Of a DNA stretch of 7,024 nt, positions 1-5,855 are shown piece after piece (position 1 is the first letter of the stretch; each line of letters starts with the position of its first letter). The DNA comes from Nitriliruptorales bacterium. Its GTDB lineage: Bacteria > Actinomycetota > Nitriliruptoria > Euzebyales > Egibacteraceae. Where the stretch lies: assembly GCA_007126835.1 (NCBI GenBank), contig SLAO01000130.1, positions 1 through 7,024 of the forward strand. Direction: 5' to 3'. The notes below the pieces were generated by a model, which saw only the letters and a list, made by a program, of their open reading frames with translations, had not been told where the DNA came from and did no database searches. Position numbers and translations under genes: made by a program.

Positions 1-13
1 CTCCTGTTCGCCT

Positions 14-922
14 TCATGCCTCACCCGCGGTGGCTTGTCGCAGGGCCACTCCGCTCGCCTGGTGGCGCAGGATGCGCTGCAGCTGCTCCACCACGTAGGC
101 GCCTGCCTCGAGGGGGTTGGTTCCGCCGTGGTCGGTGATCATGCAGATCAAGTCGCGGTCGGCGTCGGTCTTGCCCGGGCGCGGTTGCCAGCCCATGTAG
201 GCGCTCAACGCATCCGCGACGCCCAGGCCGGGTCGTTCGCCGATCAGCAGCAGCACCGCATCCGCTCCGACCGCGTCGCCGACATCGTTCATCACCCCGA
301 CCCGGGCGTGCTCGATGTAAAAGGGCGTGCCGACGGTCACCCCGGCCGACTCCAGGCCTTGGGTGATCACCGGCAGGATCCCGGGCAGCTGATTGGTGAC
401 CGCAGCCGCCGACAACCCGGCGCCGACGACGACCTGCACCTGGGGGTTCTGCTTGCACCGTTGGGCGATCGTGGCCTTGGCTTCGTCGGACAGCCGCCGG
501 CCCAGGTCGGGCCGCAGCAGGTACTCGTCCTGGTCGGATACCTGCGTGGTGACCGTGAACAGCCCGAACTGCTCCTTGACCGCCTCGTCGACCGAGCCGT
601 AGATCGCGTCCTGGGCGACTCCGTGGTCGCCCTGGAACAGCAACAGGGACCGGGTGCGCGGTCGTGGCCCGGCGCGTCCCACGCCGATCCGTGCGGTCGT
701 GGTCGCGCACAGGTTGCGCAACCCCTCGGGGTCACTGGGGTCGTCCACCCCGATGCCCCGGCGCTGCTCCGGCTCGGACGGGTCGGGTAGGTCGATGACG
801 ACGTCGCCGACGCCCGCGTTCGGGGACGCCTGGGCTGACGCCGAACCGGCGGGCAGGCGCCCTTGCCGGCGCAGCTCGTCGAGGACCGCCGAGACGATCG
901 CGTCGATGTCGGAAGATGGCAT
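14..922 (-). CDS. eutC: Ethanolamine ammonia-lyase light (small) chain EutC
   Basis: Small subunit of adenosylcobalamin-dependent ethanolamine ammonia-lyase, which with EutB splits ethanolamine into acetaldehyde and ammonia; in the known enzyme EutC helps hold the cobalamin. The 302-residue product is close to the roughly 295 residues of enteric EutC. Family motifs seen are RIGVGRAGPRPRT (78-90), YLLRPDLGRRL (134-144), GAGLSA (167-172), GERPGLG (228-234) and HGGTNP (265-270). Residues 4-20 form a predicted amphipathic helix (hydrophobic I6, I9, V10, V13, L14, L17), followed by a linker rich in Ala, Ser, Gly and Pro up to about residue 55. That layout is typical of microcompartment encapsulation peptides and of the known EutC N-terminus. 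The ATG start is supported by an AGGGG Shine-Dalgarno 6 nt upstream that overlaps the eutB stop, 9 bp away. The TGA stop overlaps a possible ATG of a further gene (ATGA). The family assignment is secure; the targeting role is inferred from the pattern. Confidence 0.97.
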   Translation of the reverse strand: MPSSDIDAIVSAVLDELRRQGRLPAGSASAQASPNAGVGDVVIDLPDPSEPEQRRGIGVDDPSDPEGLRNLCATTTARIGVGRAGPRPRTRSLLLFQGDHGVAQDAIYGSVDEAVKEQFGLFTVTTQVSDQDEYLLRPDLGRRLSDEAKATIAQRCKQNPQVQVVVGAGLSAAAVTNQLPGILPVITQGLESAGVTVGTPFYIEHARVGVMNDVGDAVGADAVLLLIGERPGLGVADALSAYMGWQPRPGKTDADRDLICMITDHGGTNPLEAGAYVVEQLQRILRHQASGVALRQATAGEA

Positions 923-928
923 CGCTGA

Positions 929-933
929 CCCCT
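929..933 (-). promoter_or_regulatory. Ribosome binding site of eutC, overlapping the eutB stop
   Basis: AGGGG on the minus strand lies 6 nt before the eutC ATG. Its first two bases are the last two bases of the eutB TAG stop codon. A ribosome finishing eutB therefore covers this site, which suggests translational coupling of the two enzyme subunits. The coupling is inferred from position only. Confidence 0.7.
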
Positions 934-2299
934 ATCGCTGCAAGAAGAACGAGGCGTCGCCGGCCTTCTCGGTCAGTACCCCGTCGCGCATCAGCCCCAA
1001 GTCCTCCATCCACGCCTCGAACTCCCGCAGCGGCCGCAAGCCGAGGAGCTGACGCAGGCTGGGCGCGTCGTGGTAGCTCGTGCACTGGTACGACAGCATC
1101 GCATCGTCGCCCATGGGCACGCCCATGAAGAAGTTGCACCCCGCGGCCGACAGCAGCACCGCGAGGTTCTCGATGTCGTTCTGGGCCGCTACCGCGTGGT
1201 TGGTGTAGCAGGCGTCGCAGCCCATGGACACGCCGGTGAGCTTGCCCATGAAGTGGTCCTCGAGCCCGGCCCGCGTGATCTGCACCGCGTCGTAGAGGTA
1301 CTCGGGCCCGATGAAGCCAACGACGGTGTTGACCTGGTACGGGTTGTAGCGCTTGGCGAGCCCGTAGTTGCGGGCCTCCATCACCAACTGGTCGGCGCCG
1401 TGGTGGGCGTCGGCCGACAGCGCCGTGCCCTGCCCGGTCTCGAAGTACATGTAGTTGGGCCCGGTCGACACGCAGTACTTCTGGGCGAGCTCGTACGCCT
1501 CGTCGAGCATGCCGACGTCCACCCCGAACGCCTCGTTGGCCTTCTGGCTGCCTGCGATCGACTGGAAGACCAACCCCACCGGCGCGCCCTTGCGCATCGC
1601 CTCGACCTGGGTGGTGACGTGGGCCAGCAGGCAGTTCTGGGTGGGGATCTCCCAGCGCTCGATGATCTCGTAGGTCATCTCGAGGAGCCGGCCCACGCTG
1701 GCCACCGAGTCGTCGGACGGGTTGATGCCGATGACGCTGTCGCCCGAGCCGTACGACAGCCCCTCGTAGATCGTCGCCCGGATCCCCTCGACCGAATCGG
1801 TGGGGTGGTTGGGCTGGTTGCGGCTGGCCAGTCGCCCGCTCTCGCCGATGGTGTTGTTGCAGTGGGCCGAGATCCGGATCTTGCGGGCGGCCAGCATGAG
1901 GTCCATGTTCGACATCAGCTTTGTGACCGCGGCCACCATCTCACCGGTCAGCGCGCGGGACACGCGGCTGATCATCTCGCTGGTGGTCGAATCGGCCAGC
2001 AGCCACTCGCGGAAGCCGCCGACCGTCCAGCCTTTGAACTCCGCGAAGATGCGCTCGTTGACCGCGTCGTCGATCACCCGAGTGACCTCGTCGTCGTCGT
2101 AGGGCACGGCGGGGTTGTCGCGCAGGGTCGCCAGCGTGACCTCCGCGAGCACGCCGCGGGCGGCGACCCGTTCGGCCACGCTTTCGGCGGCCAGTCCGGC
2201 ACCGCGATCGCCGGACTTCTCCTCGTTGGCCTTGGCCAGCAGCTCCTTGATGGAGCCGAACTCGTAGGTGGTGCCGTACAGCTTGGTCCGCAACAGCAT
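932..2299 (-). CDS. eutB: Ethanolamine ammonia-lyase heavy (large) chain EutB
   Basis: Catalytic large subunit of adenosylcobalamin-dependent ethanolamine ammonia-lyase (ethanolamine to acetaldehyde plus ammonia by a radical mechanism). The product has 455 residues, against about 453 in E. coli, and aligns from end to end. Residues that contact the substrate in the E. coli enzyme, as I recall them, fall at the same numbers here: R160 and Q162 (in SRNQPN), N193 (GINPS), E287 (YFETGQG), F329 (VVGFIGPEYLY) and D362 (SMGCDACYTNH). Other family blocks are NTTIGESG (149-156), LAHVTTQ (225-231) and LEDHFMGKL (346-354). The enzyme therefore looks fully active. The ATG start has a very strong Shine-Dalgarno, and the gene lies 12 bp after eutA and 9 bp before eutC, in the enteric eutA-eutB-eutC order. 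No frameshift or missing active-site residue is visible. In enteric bacteria the complex sits inside the Eut microcompartment. Confidence 0.98.
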   Translation of the reverse strand: MLLRTKLYGTTYEFGSIKELLAKANEEKSGDRGAGLAAESVAERVAARGVLAEVTLATLRDNPAVPYDDDEVTRVIDDAVNERIFAEFKGWTVGGFREWLLADSTTSEMISRVSRALTGEMVAAVTKLMSNMDLMLAARKIRISAHCNNTIGESGRLASRNQPNHPTDSVEGIRATIYEGLSYGSGDSVIGINPSDDSVASVGRLLEMTYEIIERWEIPTQNCLLAHVTTQVEAMRKGAPVGLVFQSIAGSQKANEAFGVDVGMLDEAYELAQKYCVSTGPNYMYFETGQGTALSADAHHGADQLVMEARNYGLAKRYNPYQVNTVVGFIGPEYLYDAVQITRAGLEDHFMGKLTGVSMGCDACYTNHAVAAQNDIENLAVLLSAAGCNFFMGVPMGDDAMLSYQCTSYHDAPSLRQLLGLRPLREFEAWMEDLGLMRDGVLTEKAGDASFFLQR

Positions 2300-2304
2300 T
2301 CCAG

Positions 2305-2313
2305 CCCCTCCCT
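2305..2313 (-). promoter_or_regulatory. Strong ribosome binding site of eutB, overlapping the eutA stop
   Basis: AGGGAGGGG on the minus strand ends 5 nt before the eutB ATG. It begins within the eutA TAG stop. It is the most extended purine-rich Shine-Dalgarno in the window, in keeping with high expression of the catalytic subunit relative to the reactivase EutA. The expression inference is untested. Confidence 0.75.
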
Positions 2314-3760
2314 AGCGGTAGAACACGAGCGTCTTCACCGACAGAGGCACCGCCCGCCCATCGAAGATGGGCGTCCCGATGTCGATGAAGTCGCCCTCGT
2401 CGAGGCCGACCTGGTCGATGACGATCAACGGGCGCCCTGGTTGCAGCGCCTTGACGGTTTGGCCGATCACCTGCGCGTAGTCCCGCCCGGTGACGATCAC
2501 CACCGGGTCGTCGTCGGACAGCGTCGCGTCGGCGTAGGCCGCGATGCCGTCGGACAGCCGCTGCATGGCGTCGAAGTCGAGGCGCTCGGGGACGTCGAGA
2601 GCCAAGGCGACCTGGCCGAGGCCGCTGTGGTCCCACCGCCGCAGGCCCTCGGCGATCGCCTCGGCCAGGGCGGCACCACCGCGAGCCAGCGCCCCGTTGA
2701 GGTGCGGGCGCACCACCGGCAGGTTGCGCAGGGGCAGCAAGTCGGCCTCGGCCCAGATCGTCGACCCCGACAGCGTCACCGTCTGGCTGGCCGCGCCGAG
2801 CACCGTGGCCCGCACCGTCTCGGCGGGCGCGCGGACGTCGAAGGCCTGGATCCGAGGGTTGAGCCGGAGCGCCTGCGCCAGCAGCGGGCCGACGTCGTCG
2901 TACACCGCGATCGCGTCGACGCTGTCCGTCGGGGCCTCGTCGTAGTAGCAGGTGGCGACGCCGCCGGACAGGAACAACGCGGTGGAGTCGCCGGCGTCGC
3001 GCAGCGGCGGACCCAAGGAAACGGCCGCCGACAGGTCGCTCTCGGTCCCGGTGGCCAGGTCCGCGATGACGTCAGCCATGGCGTCGCACAGCCGTTGCAG
3101 GTCCGCGAGGTCGGCCACGGCCCCCTCGCGCAGCCCCAAGCCGAGCTGCTCGGCCAGCCGGCGCCCGGGCGGGGCCAGGTGGCGGACCGTGCCGCTGGTG
3201 GCCTCGAGCTCGACCTGACGCCCGCCGACGGCCGCCGCCGCGGAGTCGAGGTGTCGACCGACGCGGAAGACCGCCGCGTTGGCTGTGCCACCGCCGATGT
3301 CGATGTTGGTGACCTGGGTGTAGCGCTCCGCGGAGTAGGCCGCCGCGCCCGATCCCCGCCCGGCGATCTGCGCCTCAAGGTTGGGGCCGGCGACGGTGAC
3401 CACGAAATCGCCGGCGAGCTCTGCCAGGGCCGACAGGATCGCGTCGGCGTTGCGCGCGCGGGCGACCTCACCGGTGACGACGACCGCGCCGGTTTCCACC
3501 TCGTCAGGGTCGATGCCGGCGGCGGCGTACTCGCCGGCGACCAGCGCCGCCAACCGATCGGCATCCACCTCGTCATGGCCCGCCAGCGGGGTCAGGTGCA
3601 CCGGACTTTCGTAGTCGACGGTGCGAGTGTCGATCGACAGGCGCGGGACGGTGCCACCGCGCGCAGCGTCGCGGACCAGCAGACGCGAGAAGACCACCTG
3701 CGTTGTGGTCGTGCCCACGTCGATCCCGACGCTGCGCATCTCCCGTCCGCTGCCAACCAC
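2312..3760 (-). CDS. eutA: Ethanolamine ammonia-lyase reactivating factor EutA
   Basis: Chaperone-like ATPase that reactivates ethanolamine ammonia-lyase by exchanging damaged cobalamin for fresh adenosylcobalamin; it acts on the EutBC complex. The 482-residue product is near the usual length of about 470. It shows the actin/Hsp70-like ATPase layout: GIDVGTTTTQ (12-21) as first phosphate loop, NIDIGGGTAN (152-161) as second, FLSGGV (263-268) and TVRATVLGA (315-323) near the nucleotide site, and the family C-terminus FIDIGTPIFDGRAVPLSVKTLVF (458-480). The GTG start at 3760 is chosen because AAAGGAG lies 9 nt upstream. The next in-frame ATG (residue 8, at 3739) has only a GGGAG touching it, which is too close for a normal Shine-Dalgarno, although the conserved core begins just there. 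The gene lies 18 bp after eutN and 12 bp before eutB. No defects are seen. The start choice is less sure than the identity. Confidence 0.95.
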   Translation of the reverse strand: MVGSGREMRSVGIDVGTTTTQVVFSRLLVRDAARGGTVPRLSIDTRTVDYESPVHLTPLAGHDEVDADRLAALVAGEYAAAGIDPDEVETGAVVVTGEVARARNADAILSALAELAGDFVVTVAGPNLEAQIAGRGSGAAAYSAERYTQVTNIDIGGGTANAAVFRVGRHLDSAAAAVGGRQVELEATSGTVRHLAPPGRRLAEQLGLGLREGAVADLADLQRLCDAMADVIADLATGTESDLSAAVSLGPPLRDAGDSTALFLSGGVATCYYDEAPTDSVDAIAVYDDVGPLLAQALRLNPRIQAFDVRAPAETVRATVLGAASQTVTLSGSTIWAEADLLPLRNLPVVRPHLNGALARGGAALAEAIAEGLRRWDHSGLGQVALALDVPERLDFDAMQRLSDGIAAYADATLSDDDPVVIVTGRDYAQVIGQTVKALQPGRPLIVIDQVGLDEGDFIDIGTPIFDGRAVPLSVKTLVFYR

Positions 3761-3769
3761 CCGGTCCCG

Positions 3770-3776
3770 CTCCTTT
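3770..3776 (-). promoter_or_regulatory. Ribosome binding site supporting the GTG start of eutA
   Basis: AAAGGAG on the minus strand, in the 18-bp gap between the eutN stop and eutA, stands 9 nt before the GTG at 3760. It would be 30 nt from the later ATG at 3739, too far to serve it, so it favours the GTG start. Confidence 0.65.
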
Positions 3777-3778
3777 GG

Positions 3779-4069
3779 CTAGCTCTTGCGGAACGTGACG
3801 TCGCCGCCCGCCTCCAGCGAGTCGAGGATCCCCATGATCACCGCGTCAAGCGGGCGCTCCCGCGTGAGCTTGGTCTGGCGCGCGGCGCTGCCGGTGGCAA
3901 CGAGCACGAGTTCGCCGAGGCCGGCACCGACCGCGTCGGCTGCGACGAACGCCGCGCCGGTGGGTTCGCCGTCAACGCCGGCTTCGCGCACCACGAGGAG
4001 CTTGATGCCGGTGAGCTCGGGATCCTTGATGGTGGAGACCGCGGAACCCTCGACGCGCGCGATCAGCAT
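3779..4069 (-). CDS. eutN: Microcompartment vertex protein, EutN/CcmL family
   Basis: Pentameric shell protein that closes the vertices of polyhedral bacterial microcompartments. The 96-residue product matches the usual length of about 95-100. Family features seen are the N-terminal strand MLIARVEGSAVST, the segment TGIKLLVVRE (20-29), the hallmark ADAVGAGLGELVLVATGSAAR (44-64) and the ending PLDAVIMGILDSLEAGGDVTF (73-93). The ATG at 4069 is chosen because homologues begin exactly at this strand. A GTG at 4141 would add 24 Arg/Ser-rich residues unlike any family member. The Shine-Dalgarno is weak (a GGGA about 9 nt upstream). It is the first gene of the eut cluster, ahead of eutA, which ties the shell to ethanolamine metabolism here. 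In known loci pentamers always work with hexameric shell proteins, none of which is in the window. CcmL, PduN and EutN are one family, so the eut name rests on context. Confidence 0.93.
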   Translation of the reverse strand: MLIARVEGSAVSTIKDPELTGIKLLVVREAGVDGEPTGAAFVAADAVGAGLGELVLVATGSAARQTKLTRERPLDAVIMGILDSLEAGGDVTFRKS

Positions 4070-4106
4070 GCGCGCGCATCCCGAGCGTGACCGCAGCGAC
4101 CGTTCA

Positions 4107-4155
4107 CCGGTTCCCTCTCTGATGCACGGCGCCGACGGCACCGATCAGGAACCGG
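4107..4155 (-). promoter_or_regulatory. Composite hairpin in the eut leader
   Basis: On the minus strand the left arm CCGGTTCC-TGAT-CGGTGCC pairs with GGCGCCG-ATCA-GGAACCGG. This gives three stacked stems of 8, 4 and 7 bp (one G-U pair) around a 3-nt GTC loop, with TGC and GAGAG bulges on the right side only. It ends 37 nt before the eutN ATG. The position suggests a structured 5' leader, or a transcription-control element of the eut operon. No T-run follows it, so a classical terminator is unlikely. The hairpin is seen in the sequence; the function is not known. Confidence 0.5.
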
Positions 4156-4260
4156 GACCATTCCATCGCTCTTCCATGTCGGCAATAGGCACTCGTTAGC
4201 ACTGCTGCGTGGCGGCCGACTGTCGGGACCCTTGCCGGTCCTCCAGCGGGTCAAGCGGTG

Positions 4261-4293
4261 CCGGGAACCGGGTCGAACGACCCGGTGTCCCGG
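4261..4293 (-). terminator. Hairpin, likely transcription terminator after gcvPB
   Basis: An inverted repeat with 14 base pairs, one single-base bulge (position 4287) and a 4-nt loop (GTTC on the minus strand, 4274-4277 region), starting 68 nt past the gcvPB stop. Arms read CCGGGA/TCCCGG outside and ACCGGGTC/GACCCGGT inside. There is no T-tract on either side, as is common for terminators of high-GC actinobacterial genomes. It could instead be an operator or mRNA-stabilising structure. Confidence 0.5.
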
Positions 4294-4341
4294 CGTGCCC
4301 GGCGCCCTGCGCTCGCCGCTCGCGGCTCACGCATACTGGCT

Positions 4342-4361
4342 CCGGCGTGACCCGGCGTGAC
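4342..4361. repeat. Tandem 10-bp direct repeat after gcvPB
   Basis: CCGGCGTGAC occurs twice in perfect tandem on the plus strand, immediately next to the gcvPB stop codon (4362-4364). Related CCGG(C/T)GTG units recur at 4282-4298. The copy number is too low to call a known repeat family; it may be a binding site or replication slippage. Confidence 0.6.
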
Positions 4362-5855
4362 CTAGGGATCGCCGTGGTGCCAGCGCAACACGAGCTCACG
4401 ACCGGCCTTGCCCTCATCGAGGCGGCGCACCGGCGTGGTGGTCGGCGCCTCGTGGAGCAAGTCGGCGTTCTCGCCCGCCTCGATGATGGCTTGCCGCAGG
4501 GCAGCCGAGAAGCCGTCGAGGGTCTCGGGCGATTCGGTCTCGGTCGGCTCGACCATGAAGGCTTCGTCCACGATCAGCGGGAAGTAGTTCGTGGGCGGGT
4601 GATACCCCAGGTCGATCAGGCGCTTGGAGACGTCCAGGGCGCGGACGCCGTGCTGCTTGACCGACGACGCGGTCGCGACGAACTCGTGCATCGGGCGATG
4701 CTGCGGGTAGCCCAGCGGCAGGACGTCGCCGACGCGCTCGGCGACGTAGTTCGCATTGAGCACGGCCTTGGCGCTCATCTGCGCCAAGCCGTCGCCGCCG
4801 TGGGCCACCAGGAACGCGTACGCGCGGACGAGGACCCCGACGTTGCCGTGGAAGCCGTGCAGCCGCCCGATGCTGCGCGGGCGGTCGTGCTCCCACCGGT
4901 AGGTGGCGTCGTCCCCGTCGCCGTCGCGGACAACGACCGGCGCGGGCAGGTACGGCGCGAGCCGCTCGGAGACGACGACCGGCCCAGCTCCCGGGCCTCC
5001 GCCGCCGTGCGGCGTGGCGAACGTCTTGTGGACGTTGAGGTGGACCACGTCGAAGCCGGTGTCACCCGGGCGCACCCGGCCGGCGATGGCATTGAAGTTG
5101 GCCCCGTCGTAGTAGAGCAGGGCCCCCGCATCCCGGCAGACCTGGGCGATCCGGTCGATCTCGACTTCGAACAGGCCCACCGTGTTCGGGTTGGTCAGCA
5201 TCAGCCCGGCGGTGGACGAGTCGACGAGCTCTTCGAGCGCGTCGACGTCGACGAGCCCGTCGGGCCCCGAGGGGACGGTGACGACGTCGTAGCCGCACAT
5301 CGCCGCCGACGCCGGATTGGTGCCGTGCGCCGAGTCCGGCACGACGATCGTGCGGCGCGGGTCGCCCCGGTCCTCGTGGTACGCCCGGATCAGCATGAGG
5401 CCGCAAAGTTCGCCATGGGCACCGGCGGCGGGCTGGAACGTCGCGGCCGCCAGGCCGGTCAGCTCAGTCAGCCACTGCTCGAGATGCCACAGCAACGCCA
5501 GGGTGCCCTGCGCGGCCTCGTCGGGTGCCCAGGGATGCAACGCGCGGAAGCCGTCGAGCGCAGCCGCGGTCTCGCTGACCCGCGGGTTGTACTTCATCGA
5601 GCACGACCCCAGCGGGTAGAAGCCCACGTCGATGCCGTGGTTGCGGTGCGACAGCCGGGTGACGTGCCGCACGAGGTCGAGTTCGGCGATCTCGGGCAGC
5701 GCCGGCGGCTCGTCGGCCAAGGCCACACCGGGCAGCGCCTCCCCCGGGTCCACGTCGGGCACGTCGAGGTCGGGCATGGACGACGACTGACGACCGGGTC
5801 GGCTCTTGGCGAAGACGGTCGGTTCGGTCGCCTGGTGTTGTCCGAGCACCGGCAT
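4362..5855 (-). CDS. gcvPB: Glycine dehydrogenase (decarboxylating) subunit 2, GcvPB
   Basis: Second subunit of the two-chain P-protein of the glycine cleavage system. It binds pyridoxal phosphate, decarboxylates glycine and passes the aminomethyl group to the lipoyl arm of the H-protein. The 497-residue product compares with about 480-490 in split-type homologues. Motifs seen are VFAKSRPGR (14-22, matching the family start), YPLGSCSMKYNP (80-91), PDSAHGTNPASA (173-184), YYDGANFNAI (248-257), VHLNVHKTF (271-279) with the expected PLP lysine K277, and the glycine-rich loop PHGGGGPGAGP (282-292). The ATG abuts the gcvPA TAG with no gap, and AAGGAGG 8 nt upstream, inside gcvPA, supports this start. 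M27 is a less likely start because the family motif lies before it. The gene is probably co-transcribed with gcvPA; the noncoding region after it separates it from eutN. The H- and T-proteins are not in the window. Confidence 0.97.
   Translation of the reverse strand: MPVLGQHQATEPTVFAKSRPGRQSSSMPDLDVPDVDPGEALPGVALADEPPALPEIAELDLVRHVTRLSHRNHGIDVGFYPLGSCSMKYNPRVSETAAALDGFRALHPWAPDEAAQGTLALLWHLEQWLTELTGLAAATFQPAAGAHGELCGLMLIRAYHEDRGDPRRTIVVPDSAHGTNPASAAMCGYDVVTVPSGPDGLVDVDALEELVDSSTAGLMLTNPNTVGLFEVEIDRIAQVCRDAGALLYYDGANFNAIAGRVRPGDTGFDVVHLNVHKTFATPHGGGGPGAGPVVVSERLAPYLPAPVVVRDGDGDDATYRWEHDRPRSIGRLHGFHGNVGVLVRAYAFLVAHGGDGLAQMSAKAVLNANYVAERVGDVLPLGYPQHRPMHEFVATASSVKQHGVRALDVSKRLIDLGYHPPTNYFPLIVDEAFMVEPTETESPETLDGFSAALRQAIIEAGENADLLHEAPTTTPVRRLDEGKAGRELVLRWHHGDP

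Larger units (their letters stand above)
4070..4361. other. Noncoding region between gcvPB and eutN
   Basis: This is the only sizeable gap in the window (292 bp). It separates the gcv genes from the eut genes, both on the minus strand. It contains, in transcription order, a tandem 10-bp repeat, a long hairpin (4261-4293) and a composite hairpin (4107-4155). Any eut promoter should lie between the two hairpins or overlap one of them. I find a TTGACC at 4249-4254 but no convincing -10 at the right distance. Open frames crossing it do not resemble any protein I know. Confidence 0.7.

Noticed and set aside
1070..4090. A 1006-codon plus-strand open frame opposite eutB and eutA
   Set aside because: Its translation is Arg/His/Val/Gly-rich with no recognisable domain, and it lies antisense to two genes whose conserved motifs are unmistakable. 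Long antisense frames are expected in GC-rich DNA where stop codons are rare.
4070..4141. N-terminal extension of EutN from a GTG at 4141
   Set aside because: It would add 24 Arg/Ser-rich residues not seen in this compact shell family, and it would place the leader hairpin inside coding sequence. The ATG at 4069 matches homologues.
4070..4146. Cobalamin-riboswitch-like words (GGTGCC, AGAGGGAA, CCGGTGAA) in the eut leader on the minus strand
   Set aside because: The order resembles the start of a B12 element and would suit a B12-dependent enzyme, but only about 75 nt separate it from the eutN ATG. The later conserved parts (the ACTG region and the distal AGCC-GGAGACC-GCC block) are missing and the P4/P5 pairing does not fit. 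An Infernal search with RF00174 would settle it.
4226..4254. Possible sigma-70-type promoter with TTGACC as -35 for eutN
   Set aside because: At 16-18 bp downstream there is no TANNNT-like -10, only GGGTCC and similar, so the -35 match is probably chance.
4196..4417. A 73-codon minus-strand open frame spanning the gcvPB end and the noncoding region
   Set aside because: It overlaps gcvPB out of frame, has no recognisable motif, and runs through the terminator-like hairpin.
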